Shown in pieces: positions 8,334 through 17,830 of a DNA stretch of 64,000 bases. The position numbers were made by a program, and so were the translations under genes. The notes below the pieces were generated by a model. It was not told the origin of the DNA, ran no database searches, and worked only from the letters and a program-made list of their open reading frames with translations. The DNA comes from an uncultured Flavobacteriaceae bacterium. GTDB lineage: Bacteria > Bacteroidota > Bacteroidia > Flavobacteriales > Flavobacteriaceae. Positions within the stretch are counted from its first letter, which is position 1. Each line of letters begins with the position of its first letter. The DNA lies in NCBI GenBank assembly GCA_947500525.1, contig CANMSH010000002.1, positions 186,001-250,000 on the forward strand, in the 5' to 3' direction.

Positions 8334-9505
8334 ACTTTTGTTTTTCTAATAAAATGCACTAAATATAAATAACGAATTCCTAACATTAGAATAATAGGGA
8401 TTAGGCTCAATGAAAATATCTGAATTTTCAATACCCAAATGAGAACCGTCATAAAGAGCATAATTAGCAATAATAGTATGTATTTTTCTAACCAAAGATG
8501 TAACTGTTTTTTTATCAAGAAAAAAGCCAGTACTAAATTGGGTAAAAATGCCCATAAAAAATTATAATTCTTTTGGGTAGCGCTATGGTCAGTCGCGAAC
8601 CATAAAAGCAATACAACTAACCCTATAATTCCTGTAAATAGAAATAGAATTCCATCTAACCATTTACTCCTGGATTGTTTTTTAATATCTCGATACGTTA
8701 TAAACAATACAAACAAAGCGAGACAAATAAAAACAATGAAAGGAGTAAAATAGGAGGTGCTTTTGTTGGTTGGCGTGGATGCGAACAACGTACGTTCAAT
8801 TCGCACTAATGGTTTACCGGATATATTCCCTTTTTTAAATGACTCAAATACGTAATCTGGTAAAAAGAGATATTCTTCGGGGGTTGCTTCTCTGTCAATT
8901 ACAGATCCTAAGGCCAAATCAATTCCAAATTTACCCCAGACCTGATCGTCTAGGTATTTGTGAATTAAATCCCTAAATGTCAAACCAGTATCTTCAAAGT
9001 CATAAGACAATTCTATAGAATCGGTCAAAATTTCATCTGAAACATCTCGTAGTTTTGTAGCACAATTGTCAAAGAAAAAGTCGTACAAATAAGATCGGTT
9101 ATCTGGTCTTGCATTATACTGTAAAAACTCAAAAAATGCCTGTTTTTGCGCTTTGGTTAAGCTTAATATTTGTTCTACTATTGTTCTGTTTTGCGCTTTG
9201 TAACTATTCAAAAATTGATCAAATTTTGAAACGCCTAGAATATAAAGAAGTTTCCCTTGAGCAAATTTTGCATAGAAGTTAGGTGTATTAAAATCATATA
9301 CTCCATAATTATATACAATATCAAGACTAAGAAAAGAGTCTCTCACTCTAAATGCACTATGTCCGAAAGAATCTACCAATTCATTGCCCGAATCAATGGT
9401 AAGAACACTTATTTGAGCATTTTGAGTAAGTTGAATTTGTTGTTGACCAAGTATTGTAAAACTGAATACAAAAAATGATATAACAATTAAAATATTCTTT
9501 TTCAT
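8330..9505 (-). CDS. DUF4105 (Lnb N-terminal domain-like) membrane protein
   Basis: A 391-residue protein with an N-terminal signal sequence (about residues 1-20). A periplasmic DUF4105 domain (about 25-190) contains DSFGHSAFRVRD and FFDNCATKLRD, with a conserved His and Cys of the family. About five transmembrane helices fill the C-terminal third. DUF4105 is shared with the N-terminal part of Lnb, a lipoprotein N-acylation enzyme, so an envelope lipoprotein-modifying role is possible but unproven. It overlaps the stop of the PglF-like gene by 4 bp on the opposite strand. It is 3 bp from the PorV/PorQ-like gene upstream, so those two are probably cotranscribed. Confidence 0.85.
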   Translation of the reverse strand: MKKNILIVISFFVFSFTILGQQQIQLTQNAQISVLTIDSGNELVDSFGHSAFRVRDSFLSLDIVYNYGVYDFNTPNFYAKFAQGKLLYILGVSKFDQFLNSYKAQNRTIVEQILSLTKAQKQAFFEFLQYNARPDNRSYLYDFFFDNCATKLRDVSDEILTDSIELSYDFEDTGLTFRDLIHKYLDDQVWGKFGIDLALGSVIDREATPEEYLFLPDYVFESFKKGNISGKPLVRIERTLFASTPTNKSTSYFTPFIVFICLALFVLFITYRDIKKQSRSKWLDGILFLFTGIIGLVVLLLWFATDHSATQKNYNFLWAFLPNLVLAFFLIKKQLHLWLEKYILLLLIMLFMTVLIWVLKIQIFSLSLIPIILMLGIRYLYLVHFIRKTKV

Positions 9506-9508
9506 AAT

Positions 9509-10624
9509 CTATCTGAAAAAACTAAAATCGACTTTCATTGAGAAAACATTGGAAAACAATGTACCGCTTGCACCTCCAATATTGGTAAGCGCATAATCTA
9601 TTTGAATTCCTTTATATTTAAAACCAACACCAAAATTTGGTTCTAATGTTAGCGATTGGCTGGTGTCAAAATTTGTTCTATTCTGTAAATTGTTAATTCC
9701 ACCCCTTAAATAGACCACACCTGTATAATCTAATTGAAATCCCAAAGAAGGTGTAATACTCACGAAAGAAGAAGAAATAACATCATTGGTTTGCGTAAAC
9801 CTCATATTTAAATCTAATGATGTTAATAAACCAAAATCTCTAGAGAGCGGAAACTTTCTAGCCACCCCAAGTTGCATTTTAGGCTTGGTAATTTCAAGTT
9901 TTTCAGGTACAACAGTTGGAATGATCTCATCGTCATTGCTCGGATCATTATCATTTAAAATTGCGGTATTAAGATCGTCGTATATAGCAATGATGCTATT
10001 GAGTTCATCGTCATTAAAAGACCAAGCGTTAAAGGTGGTGGTAATGTCACGTATCATAACGCCGAATTGCCAACCGTTTTTTTTGTATTGAATTCCTGCA
10101 TCGAATCCGAAGCCAATAGATGAAGCAAAATCACCAATTTTTCTTCTTATTACCTTGGCGTTTACACCAAAGTTAACATGTTTATTAGCTAATTTTCTGG
10201 CATAAGCTACATTTACGGCCCAATCTGCTGCTGAAAATAGACTTATCCTATTAAAATCTATAGAACCATCTACAATTAGATTAGTAGTATTTAAGATATC
10301 ATCAACTCCAAATCGTATAACTGAAACGCCAAATGCACTTTGGTTGTCTATTGGTTTTGCAAAAGCTGCATAATCGTATTTGGCAATGCCCTGAAAGTAC
10401 TCTGCATGCATAAGGGCTCCTTGATAATCATTAATTTCAACAAGACCTGCAGGATTCCAATAAATAGCATTCACATCATTTGCAGTAGCACTTACAGCAT
10501 TACCCATACCAAAAGCGGCAGCATCGACCCCAATGTTCAAAAATTCATTTGAGAAGCCTCTTATGGTTTGACCAAAACCAACTAAACTTGAGGAGAAGAT
10601 AAAAATGATTACTATTTTTTTCAA
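9509..10624 (-). CDS. PorV/PorQ family outer-membrane protein
   Basis: A 371-residue protein with a cleavable signal (MKKIVIIFIFSSSLVGFGQ) and a predicted FadL-like beta-barrel. The family signature is clear: GVDAAAFGMGNAVSATANDVNAIYWNPAGL region near residues 33-60, and the barrel ends in an aromatic residue (VDFSFFR). PorV and PorQ are T9SS-associated barrels; PorV shuttles cargo to the attachment complex. Flavobacteria carry several paralogues, and this one is not adjacent to porU, so the precise function is open. It lies in an apparent operon with the DUF4105 gene. Upstream, 92 bp of AT-rich DNA should hold the promoter, but no strong consensus match was found. Confidence 0.87.
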   Translation of the reverse strand: MKKIVIIFIFSSSLVGFGQTIRGFSNEFLNIGVDAAAFGMGNAVSATANDVNAIYWNPAGLVEINDYQGALMHAEYFQGIAKYDYAAFAKPIDNQSAFGVSVIRFGVDDILNTTNLIVDGSIDFNRISLFSAADWAVNVAYARKLANKHVNFGVNAKVIRRKIGDFASSIGFGFDAGIQYKKNGWQFGVMIRDITTTFNAWSFNDDELNSIIAIYDDLNTAILNDNDPSNDDEIIPTVVPEKLEITKPKMQLGVARKFPLSRDFGLLTSLDLNMRFTQTNDVISSSFVSITPSLGFQLDYTGVVYLRGGINNLQNRTNFDTSQSLTLEPNFGVGFKYKGIQIDYALTNIGGASGTLFSNVFSMKVDFSFFR

Positions 10625-10716
10625 AAAATGCTATTTAAGACAAATATCTTATTTTCAGACTAAACTATATGATTATTTAACTATTAATTATATACAATAG
10701 TGTGTACAGCTTATAA

Positions 10717-11679
10717 TTAAATACCATTTTTTAAAAACGATAAAATTCTATGTTCACACCAGAGTAATTTAGAAATATTCAAATGAGACACAAATCCAAC
10801 ATGCCCACCATATTTCGGAGTTTCTAAATGAAATTTAGAATGATTCTTTGCTTCCTCAATGGGAAAACAATCAGGAGTTAAAAACGGATCGTCTAAAGCG
10901 TTTATTAGAAGTGAATTAACATCTATTGATTGAATGAATTGTTTACAGCTATTTTTTAAATAATAATCGTCAGCATTTTCAAATCCATTTGCAGGCCCGG
11001 TATAAAGGTCATCAAAATTTCTAAAATTTTTAACTGCTAAAATAGCTTCTTCTGTGAGAAATGAATCAGGAAATTGATCTAACTTTTGAAAAGTTTTTTC
11101 TTTCAATGTTTTTAGAAATCGTAAGAGATATATTTTATTCGAAAATTTGTTCAAGGCCACGGATGAAGACGTAAGATCACAAGGAACCGAAACGGCTATT
11201 GCTGTATTTATGTAGGTTCGAGCATCTTCACCAACGTATTTTAAGGTGAGATTTCCTCCTAAACTAAAACCCACTATATTTATTTCATCATAGGCATGAT
11301 TTAGTCGAATGTATTGCACAATTTCGTGCAAATCTTGAGTTCTGCCGCTATGATATGAACAAAAAAGTCTGTTTGGTTCACCGCTACACCCTCTTAAATT
11401 CATAGCAACTGCATCATACCCATTTTCATTTAGTACTTTTGATAGTGATACTATATAAGTCGAGTTAGAGCTACCTTCTAAACCATGAATTAAGATTGTA
11501 ACTTTTTTAGAACTGACTGATGAAAAGTCTAAATCAATAAAATCTCCGTCTGTTAATTCTACTCGCTCTCTACTATAGTTGCCGTTCGAATTACCAAATC
11601 CAACACGATAGATTGTATTAAAATGGGCATTTTTAAATAACAATGAAGGGGCATATGTAGACTTTTCTAAATGGGGCAT
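10717..11679 (-). CDS. YheT family alpha/beta hydrolase
   Basis: A 320-residue cytosolic hydrolase of the YheT/EMB8 group. The nucleophile elbow is GFSLGG, with Asp in NALDDPFLTPD and His in YGGHVGFVS forming the catalytic triad. The HGLEGSSNSTYIVSLS and MNLRGCSGEPNR segments are characteristic. The proteins have esterase-like sequence, but their physiological substrate is unknown. It lies 18 bp downstream of the LolD-like gene on the same strand, and the two are probably cotranscribed. Confidence 0.9.
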   Translation of the reverse strand: MPHLEKSTYAPSLLFKNAHFNTIYRVGFGNSNGNYSRERVELTDGDFIDLDFSSVSSKKVTILIHGLEGSSNSTYIVSLSKVLNENGYDAVAMNLRGCSGEPNRLFCSYHSGRTQDLHEIVQYIRLNHAYDEINIVGFSLGGNLTLKYVGEDARTYINTAIAVSVPCDLTSSSVALNKFSNKIYLLRFLKTLKEKTFQKLDQFPDSFLTEEAILAVKNFRNFDDLYTGPANGFENADDYYLKNSCKQFIQSIDVNSLLINALDDPFLTPDCFPIEEAKNHSKFHLETPKYGGHVGFVSHLNISKLLWCEHRILSFLKNGI

Positions 11680-11697
11680 GCGTATCTAAGTATTCAA

Positions 11698-12372
11698 TTA
11701 GTTGTTAGAACTATCAATAATAATTCCATCTTGCATTTCTAATTTTCGGTCGGTCATATTGGCTAATTCCTCATTATGAGTTACAATAACAAATGTTTGA
11801 TCGAATTCATCTCTCAATTTAAAAAATAATTCATGCAGATTCTTGGCAGACCCTGAATCAAGGTTCCCGCTAGGTTCATCTGCAAAGATCACCTTTGGAC
11901 TATTAATTAAGGCCCTTGCCACGGCGACTCTTTGCTGTTCACCTCCAGAAAGTTCGTTTGGCTTGTGATCTATTCTATGTGATAAGCCTAAAAAGTTGAG
12001 TAACTTTTTCGCCTCCTGAATGACTTCATCTTTAGGTCTTTTCCCAATAAATCCCGGAATACATACATTTTCTAAGGCAGTAAATTCTGGTAACAACTGA
12101 TGAAATTGAAAAATAAAACCGATATGCTTATTTCTAAAATGAGATAATTCTTTATCATTTAAATCTAAAATATTATCTCCGTTTAGTTGTAAGATATTGT
12201 CCGCAGCATCTGAGGGTTTATCTAATGTGCCTAAAATTTGTAACAATGTTGTTTTACCAGCTCCAGAAGGCCCTACGATTGCAATGACCTCTCCTTTTTT
12301 AATATGAAGATTTACTCCTTTTAAAACTTGTAAGTCTCCGTAGAATTTTTTGATATTTTTTGCTTCAATCAT
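11698..12372 (-). CDS. ABC transporter ATP-binding protein, LolD/MacB-like
   Basis: A 224-residue ATPase with Walker [14 protein letters not shown]-loop [15 protein letters not shown], signature [14 protein letters not shown], Walker [13 protein letters not shown] and H-loop VTHNEEL. The length and the Q-loop plus LPEF context match the LolD group, which powers lipoprotein release from the inner membrane or macrolide-type export. No cognate permease (LolC/E) is adjacent, so partner and cargo are inferred. It is divergent from sucC, with the two sharing an intergenic region of about 137 bp. Confidence 0.9.
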   Translation of the reverse strand: MIEAKNIKKFYGDLQVLKGVNLHIKKGEVIAIVGPSGAGKTTLLQILGTLDKPSDAADNILQLNGDNILDLNDKELSHFRNKHIGFIFQFHQLLPEFTALENVCIPGFIGKRPKDEVIQEAKKLLNFLGLSHRIDHKPNELSGGEQQRVAVARALINSPKVIFADEPSGNLDSGSAKNLHELFFKLRDEFDQTFVIVTHNEELANMTDRKLEMQDGIIIDSSNN

Positions 12373-12475
12373 TGTTCGAAAATCTATGATGTGAAAATAA
12401 TCAAATTCATTAGAACTAATAGCACTTTTGTTTAAAGTTTATTGTAAAACCAATGGATGTTTTCAAATGGTTTGT

Positions 12476-12483
12476 TATTTTTG
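12476..12483 (+). promoter_or_regulatory. Candidate -7 promoter element TATTTTTG for sucC
   Basis: TATTTTTG fits TAnnTTTG and ends 26 bp before the ATG at 12510. Transcription from it would start inside the longer open frame that begins at 12453. It therefore supports the shorter SucC start. A -33 TTG at the right spacing is not obvious. Confidence 0.4.
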
Positions 12484-12509
12484 CTCTGACTTTATTCAAA
12501 AATGAACAA

Positions 12510-13703
12510 ATGAATTTACACGAATATCAAGGAAAAGAAATTTTAAACAGCTTCGGCGTTAGGATACAACGTGGTATAGTTGCACATAATCATAAAGAAG
12601 CTGTAGATGCAGCAAAACAATTAGCTACCGAAACGGGTACTGGATGGTGGGTTATAAAAGCTCAAATTCATGCTGGTGGACGCGGTAAAGGTGGTGGTGT
12701 AAAACTAGCTAAGAGTTTAGCTGAAGTTGAAACGATTTCAGAAAGCATCATTGGAATGATGTTAAAAACGCCACAAACTCCGCCAGAAGGTAAAAAAGTG
12801 AATCAAGTATTGATTGCTGAAGATGTGTATTATCCAGGAGATAACGAACCAGAAGAATACTATATGTCTGTTTTGTTAAATAGAGCAACAGGAAAAAATA
12901 TGATTATGTATTCTACAGAAGGTGGAATGGATATCGAAACCGTTGCTGAAGAAACACCACATTTAATTTATACTGAAGAAATAGACCCATTAGTTGGATT
13001 ATTACCTTTTCAAGCACGAAAAGTAGCTTTTAATTTAGGTTTATCTGGAGGTGCATTAAAGGAAATGGTAAAGTTTGTGACTGCCTTGTATACGGCTTTT
13101 ATGAAATCAGATTCTTCAATGTTTGAAATCAATCCGGTATTAAAAACATCTGATGACAAAATAATGGCCGTTGATGCCAAGGTATCGTTAGATGAAAATG
13201 CCTTGTTTAGACACAAAGATTATGCAGAAATGCGTGATTTACGAGAAGAAAATCCTATTGAAGTTGAAGCTAAGGCTGCAGGTTTAAATTATGTGGACCT
13301 TGACGGAAATGTTGGTTGTATGGTGAACGGTGCGGGTCTAGCAATGGGTACAATGGATTTAATCAAGCAAGCCGGTGGAGAACCTGCTAACTTTTTGGAT
13401 GTTGGTGGTACGGCAGATGCCAAGCGTGTAGAAACAGCCTTTAGAATTATATTAAAGGATACCAATGTAAAAGCCATTTTGGTAAATATCTTTGGAGGTA
13501 TTGTACGTTGCGATAGAGTAGCACAAGGTGTTGTTGATGCCTATACAAATATGGGCGATGCGATTAATGTACCAATTATTGTTCGTTTGCAAGGAACAAA
13601 CGCCAAAGAAGCGAAAGAATTAATTGATAATAGTGGTATGGAAATAATTTCTGCTACTGAATTTCAAGAAGCGGCTGATAAAGTACAAGAAGTATTGGCT
13701 TAA
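12510..13703 (+). CDS. sucC: Succinyl-CoA synthetase (ADP-forming) beta subunit
   Basis: The beta subunit of the TCA-cycle ligase that makes ATP or GTP from succinyl-CoA. The N-terminal ATP-grasp domain starts canonically with MNLHEYQGKEIL and contains AGGRGKGGGVKLA. The C-terminal ligase domain has FLDVGGTADAKRVE and NIFGGIVRCDRVA. From ATG 12510 the product is 397 residues, close to the usual 388-400. The frame is open back to 12453, but the extra 19 residues are hydrophobic and not part of the family, and a promoter-like element lies inside them. The alpha subunit gene sucD is not adjacent, which is common in Flavobacteriaceae. Confidence 0.96.
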   Translation: MNLHEYQGKEILNSFGVRIQRGIVAHNHKEAVDAAKQLATETGTGWWVIKAQIHAGGRGKGGGVKLAKSLAEVETISESIIGMMLKTPQTPPEGKKVNQVLIAEDVYYPGDNEPEEYYMSVLLNRATGKNMIMYSTEGGMDIETVAEETPHLIYTEEIDPLVGLLPFQARKVAFNLGLSGGALKEMVKFVTALYTAFMKSDSSMFEINPVLKTSDDKIMAVDAKVSLDENALFRHKDYAEMRDLREENPIEVEAKAAGLNYVDLDGNVGCMVNGAGLAMGTMDLIKQAGGEPANFLDVGGTADAKRVETAFRIILKDTNVKAILVNIFGGIVRCDRVAQGVVDAYTNMGDAINVPIIVRLQGTNAKEAKELIDNSGMEIISATEFQEAADKVQEVLA

Positions 13704-13744
13704 TATATTCTATAGTTCCTGCTAAAAGGGATTAGAAATGAAAC

Positions 13745-13777
13745 AAAAAAGAGTGACCAAACTGGTCGCTCTTTTTT
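13745..13777. terminator. Bidirectional intrinsic terminator between sucC and the M14 gene
   Basis: A 15-bp stem (AAAAAAGAGTGACCA against TGGTCGCTCTTTTTT) with one G-T wobble and an AAC loop. A-runs and T-runs on the two sides allow termination in both directions. It sits between the stop of sucC and the convergent stop of the M14 peptidase gene, 41 and 20 bp away. Confidence 0.88.
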
Positions 13778-13796
13778 AATTTGGGATTAATCTTGT

Positions 13797-16292
13797 TTAC
13801 ATAAACTTTCCGAAGAAAATAGCATTCATCATCAATTTGTTTGTGCCATACCAGAAAGCTCTAAAGTTCGTGTTATCCGTAAATGCAATAACTTTTCCGC
13901 GACCCATATTTGCTGTTTTAAATGGTAAAGATCCTGATAATTGCTTTAAATTTTCTTTAGAAATATAACCACTCATCAAGGGTTTCGACGTATACTGTAA
14001 AGGACTCTTATAGGTGCCTGAACTATCAGGTTTTATAAAAAGAGTTGTATTTCTAAACAAGGCTATTTTACTATCATTGTATCCGAAGTTAATAGGGTGT
14101 GTACGATCAACTTCTGCTTCAAAAATGGCACCACCAATAAACTGAGCACCTCTGAAATTTTGTCGCTGATCAAACGCAACATTTTTCGTTTTTGCCTTTG
14201 ATTTCTTAAAATCTAATTTGATAAATTTATTTTTGGCTAACCAACGTAAACTGTTTCTATAGCCAATCAAAGTACCTCCATTTTGCACAAATGTTTTTAG
14301 TTTTTTCACACTGCTGTTCAAGGTATTCCCTGAAGTATTGGGTACTATAATAGCTGTATAACCACTTAAGTTTGCCCAATTCAAATTTCTGGTACTAAGT
14401 TTTGTAACAGGAATATCATATCTGGTATCCAAAACATGCCATATTTCACCTGCATCATAAGAATTGATACCGTCTCCTACTAAAACTGCAATTTTTGGTT
14501 TCTTCAACGCTCTAAAATTAGAACTACCTAAATCAATACCATTTGTTAATCCAGTAGATGCAGCATCAATATGTACACCTGTTTCTTTGGCGATGGCAGT
14601 CATTAATGAATATATTTCATCTGCATCTTTTTTCTGATTTTGCAACGGAATCATTATCGTTCCATAGTCATATCTTTTTCCATTTAAGGTAAAAGGTTTC
14701 ATTGCAACTTTTGCTCTAAGCCCTTTTTTCAAAATTTGATACAATGCTTTCGGGGTGTAATATTCATCCCATTCAAAGAGATAGGCATAATTACTCTTGG
14801 CTGACACTTTACCTTCTGGGAACGAGATATCGGTCACTTGGCCTCCCATATTAGAAGTACTTGTGTTATAAGAATAATTAATGTCAAAGGCTAATGGTAA
14901 TGTCCATGCAGAAACATCATAAAACAAACTATCTTGAAAAGTCGTACGCTTTTCAAACATACTTTTAATCATTCTATAATTTGGTTGATTCATTGGGACA
15001 ATATAGCTATGCTCGCTCTTAGTATTTTTATGGAATCGTATGTTTTGACGCTCCAGCATTTTAGCAAAATGAAATGTTTTTGCCTTGTCTGCTGCATCAC
15101 CAAAAACAATAGACTTTGTTCTATCCTTTGATATTTCTTTCTGAGCATTTTTATAAAAATTACGCTGATAGTTTAATAGATCAGTTCGCATATTTTTTCC
15201 AGCTCTCATTGTTGATAGAGCCGCAGTAAAATGATTTCTAATTGCAAAAGGAAAGGTGAGTACGCCATTATCACTATTTTGTGCATGTCCACGAGCACTG
15301 GCTTGTTCGAATAAAATACCAATACCACCATTAATATCAGGAAAAGTAGATCCTTTTCCGTAATAGAAATCGTCGAAGCTTTCTTCTGAATAATACAATG
15401 AACCAATTTTATCAAATGCTTTCGCGTGATACGTAGCAATTTCTTTGGTCAACTCTTGATTCAATTTAGGAGTTAGAGGGTGTGTTCTTGAAGGAATGCC
15501 TGGTTGAAAAAAGAATGAGGCGTTGGTACCCATTTCATGATGATCAGTTAAGATATTCGGTTTCCATTGATGAAAACTTTTAATCCGTGCTTGTGATTCA
15601 GGTAATTGACTCACCAACCAATCTCTATTCATATCAAACCAATAATGATTTGTTCTTCCTCGAGGCCATGCTTCATCATATTCTCGATCATTATTATCAC
15701 TGGTAATATTTTTATTTTTATGGGTGTTTACCCATGAAGCAAATCTATTCAATCCATCAGGATTGTACGATGGGTCGAACAAAATCACTGTGTTATCTAA
15801 CAATTCTGTAATATAACTTCCATCCGCGGCAGCAAGATAATAGGCAACTAGCAACCCGGCATTCGCACCACTCGGTTCATTTCCATGAATTGAATAACCT
15901 TGATAGATCACTAAGGGCATATTTTCAACATTCGATGTAGATGAAGCAGAAGCATCTGATAGTTTTAAATGCTCACTCCGAATTGTTTCTAAATTTTGAT
16001 GGTTTTTAGGCGAAGTAATGGTGAGCAATAATAAAGGTCGACCTTCATAGGTGGTTCCTCTATTTTCAATTGAAATTCGATCAGAAGCTTTCGCTAATGC
16101 TTTCATATATTCAACCAATTTGTCGTGTGAGACATGCCATTCACCAACTTGAAATCCTAATACGCTTTCAGGAGTTGGGATATTTTTATTATAGGATACA
16201 TCTTGAGGTAAATAATACGTCAAATCCACTTTTTGAGCATGAACTGAAAAAAATAGGCATAATACTAAAAGTAAGGGAAGAAATTTTTTCAT
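13797..16292 (-). CDS. M14 family zinc carboxypeptidase-like metallopeptidase, secreted
   Basis: An 831-residue protein with a signal peptide (cleavage about residue 19). The M14 domain (about 40-400) has zinc ligands H136 and E139 in SIHGNEPSG and H251 or H252 in TDHHEMG, and a likely catalytic glutamate E329 in LFEQASARG. The C-terminal half looks like a class-I glutamine-amidotransferase-like/DUF4159-type fold (AVLVGDGINSYDAGEIW, AIIVPNTSG), common in Bacteroidota members of this family. Likely function is periplasmic or extracellular peptide degradation. It is a single-gene unit flanked by terminators at 13745-13777 and 16366-16396. Confidence 0.9.
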   Translation of the reverse strand: MKKFLPLLLVLCLFFSVHAQKVDLTYYLPQDVSYNKNIPTPESVLGFQVGEWHVSHDKLVEYMKALAKASDRISIENRGTTYEGRPLLLLTITSPKNHQNLETIRSEHLKLSDASASSTSNVENMPLVIYQGYSIHGNEPSGANAGLLVAYYLAAADGSYITELLDNTVILFDPSYNPDGLNRFASWVNTHKNKNITSDNNDREYDEAWPRGRTNHYWFDMNRDWLVSQLPESQARIKSFHQWKPNILTDHHEMGTNASFFFQPGIPSRTHPLTPKLNQELTKEIATYHAKAFDKIGSLYYSEESFDDFYYGKGSTFPDINGGIGILFEQASARGHAQNSDNGVLTFPFAIRNHFTAALSTMRAGKNMRTDLLNYQRNFYKNAQKEISKDRTKSIVFGDAADKAKTFHFAKMLERQNIRFHKNTKSEHSYIVPMNQPNYRMIKSMFEKRTTFQDSLFYDVSAWTLPLAFDINYSYNTSTSNMGGQVTDISFPEGKVSAKSNYAYLFEWDEYYTPKALYQILKKGLRAKVAMKPFTLNGKRYDYGTIMIPLQNQKKDADEIYSLMTAIAKETGVHIDAASTGLTNGIDLGSSNFRALKKPKIAVLVGDGINSYDAGEIWHVLDTRYDIPVTKLSTRNLNWANLSGYTAIIVPNTSGNTLNSSVKKLKTFVQNGGTLIGYRNSLRWLAKNKFIKLDFKKSKAKTKNVAFDQRQNFRGAQFIGGAIFEAEVDRTHPINFGYNDSKIALFRNTTLFIKPDSSGTYKSPLQYTSKPLMSGYISKENLKQLSGSLPFKTANMGRGKVIAFTDNTNFRAFWYGTNKLMMNAIFFGKFM

Positions 16293-16365
16293 GGAATTGT
16301 AAAGGTTAAATATTCGATTAAAATTACAGTTTAAAGTTGAACTGTCAAAATGATAGGTTCAATAA

Positions 16366-16396
16366 AAAAAGCCTCAACACAAGGTTGAGGCTTTTT
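16366..16396 (-). terminator. Intrinsic terminator after the DUF2911 genes
   Basis: A perfect 13-bp stem (AAAAAGCCTCAAC against GTTGAGGCTTTTT) with a 5-base loop. It lies 16 bp past the stop of the short DUF2911 gene on the minus strand and is followed on that strand by a run of seven T. Confidence 0.92.
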
Positions 16397-16411
16397 CTTT
16401 ATGTATAGTTG

Positions 16412-16909
16412 TTATTTAGAAGTCACAGGAATAGAAAGCCTAGCTTTGTCCCAAGCAAAATCCAGCGAAGAATTGCCAACACTAAACTGCATTGATTCTT
16501 GCACTGATGTAGCGAAGGTAGGCGTAACTTTTATACGTACTACATCATTTGTAGCACTATATTTACTCGATCCCCAGGCATCATTCACCGAACTAAATAT
16601 GGCAACCCATTCACCATTTTCATTGGGGATAATGAAAAAGCCATACTTACCAGCTTTTACAGATTTACCTCCTAGCATTACATCTTTATCAAAAGACACC
16701 GTGGTATTTTCATTAGCACCAGCTCTCCAAACTTTTCCGTAAGGTACTAGACCTCCCCAGATCGTTCTTCCTTTGACACTAGGCGAACCGTAATCGGCAA
16801 CCACAGTTACTTTGTTTATGGCGCCTTTAGCCTCTTTTCTCGGACTCTTTTGCGCACAACTTATCGAAGTTATAAGCACAAATAAGAATAATAATTTAAT
16901 TTTTTGCAT
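16412..16909 (-). CDS. DUF2911 domain lipoprotein, short form
   Basis: The start at 16909 (MQKIKLLFLFVLITSISCAQ) gives a lipoprotein-like signal with Cys at residue 18. The frame extends 9 codons upstream into the preceding gene, but those residues precede the charged and hydrophobic signal and are unlikely to be translated. The remaining about 145 residues are one DUF2911 domain with the family motifs GRTIWGGLVPYGKVWRAGAN and GKYGFFIIPNENGEW. Function is unknown. It is the second gene of a pair with the longer DUF2911 gene, 7 bp apart, and ends before a strong terminator. Confidence 0.85.
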   Translation of the reverse strand: MQKIKLLFLFVLITSISCAQKSPRKEAKGAINKVTVVADYGSPSVKGRTIWGGLVPYGKVWRAGANENTTVSFDKDVMLGGKSVKAGKYGFFIIPNENGEWVAIFSSVNDAWGSSKYSATNDVVRIKVTPTFATSVQESMQFSVGNSSLDFAWDKARLSIPVTSK

Positions 16910-16916
16910 CGTTTTT

Positions 16917-17756
16917 TTATTTAGACCATTCAGCAATGGATTCTTTATTCATTCTAACATAGTTTGCATTTTTTCTCTCTTCAGCTTTTGCCATAGATTT
17001 TTTTGCAGCTTCAATTGCTGATTTTTTATCACCAAGAGCAGCATGAATTAATGACTTTTCTCTCATCATCCAAAATGCATTCTTATTTAATTCAGTGGCC
17101 TTTGTTACCCAAACAAGTGCTTGTTTTAAGTCTTTACCATTTTTTCTGTAGTAGCCAGCAGCATTAAAATAATCATTGGCAGATGGTCCGCTCATAATTG
17201 CTTCAATACTTTTAGAAGCAATAGCATCAGTAGGCACTGTAAAAGGCACTCCTATGTATGTGTTTTCCCACATAATGCCTATTGAAGCCCCGTTATCTGT
17301 CATATCATCAAAAGTGATCGTAAACGTTTCTATTGGCATTGGAATTGGGTACGGTTTAATTGATGTTTTCAACGCGACTTTACTGTCATCCCAATTTCTC
17401 GGAGCACCAGCACCAGCATAATCAGTATAAAAATATACCTCCCAAGCTTCTTGATTAGGCTTGGTAAAGATTGCATACGTTCCTTTTTTCAAAGTTTTAC
17501 CATCAATAGTTACATCATCACCAAAGGTGATTTTAGTTCTTGCGTTTGCACCAGTACGCCAAACAACATCCCAGGCTTCAAGACCACCAAATATTTTTCT
17601 TCCTTTCATAGAAGGACGTGAATATTCAACACTTACGTCAGTTAAACCAACAACTTGAGTAACTTTAGAAAAAGGACTTGGAGCAGGTGTTTTAATTTGT
17701 GCATTTGCACTTATTATTCCTGCGAAAAGGAATAAAACAAATAATTTTTTAGACAT
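16917..17756 (-). CDS. DUF2911 domain protein with C-terminal TPR-like tail
   Basis: A 279-residue secreted protein. Signal peptide about 1-19, then a DUF2911 domain (about 25-180) with GRKIFGGLEAWDVVWRTGAN and GTYAIFTKPNQEAWE. A helical tail of about 90 residues (ALVWVTKATELN, SLIHAALGDKKSAIEAAKKS) reads like two TPR units. The tail is absent from the shorter paralogue downstream, whose domain matches it block for block, so the pair arose by duplication. The role is unknown. The 74-bp gap upstream to gldG should contain the promoter. Confidence 0.88.
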   Translation of the reverse strand: MSKKLFVLFLFAGIISANAQIKTPAPSPFSKVTQVVGLTDVSVEYSRPSMKGRKIFGGLEAWDVVWRTGANARTKITFGDDVTIDGKTLKKGTYAIFTKPNQEAWEVYFYTDYAGAGAPRNWDDSKVALKTSIKPYPIPMPIETFTITFDDMTDNGASIGIMWENTYIGVPFTVPTDAIASKSIEAIMSGPSANDYFNAAGYYRKNGKDLKQALVWVTKATELNKNAFWMMREKSLIHAALGDKKSAIEAAKKSMAKAEERKNANYVRMNKESIAEWSK

Positions 17757-17830
17757 GGTTATAAATTTAGAATTTTAAGTTCATCAAAGATACTACAAAG
17801 CTACACCTTAGCGAAGTCTTTAACTTTTCT

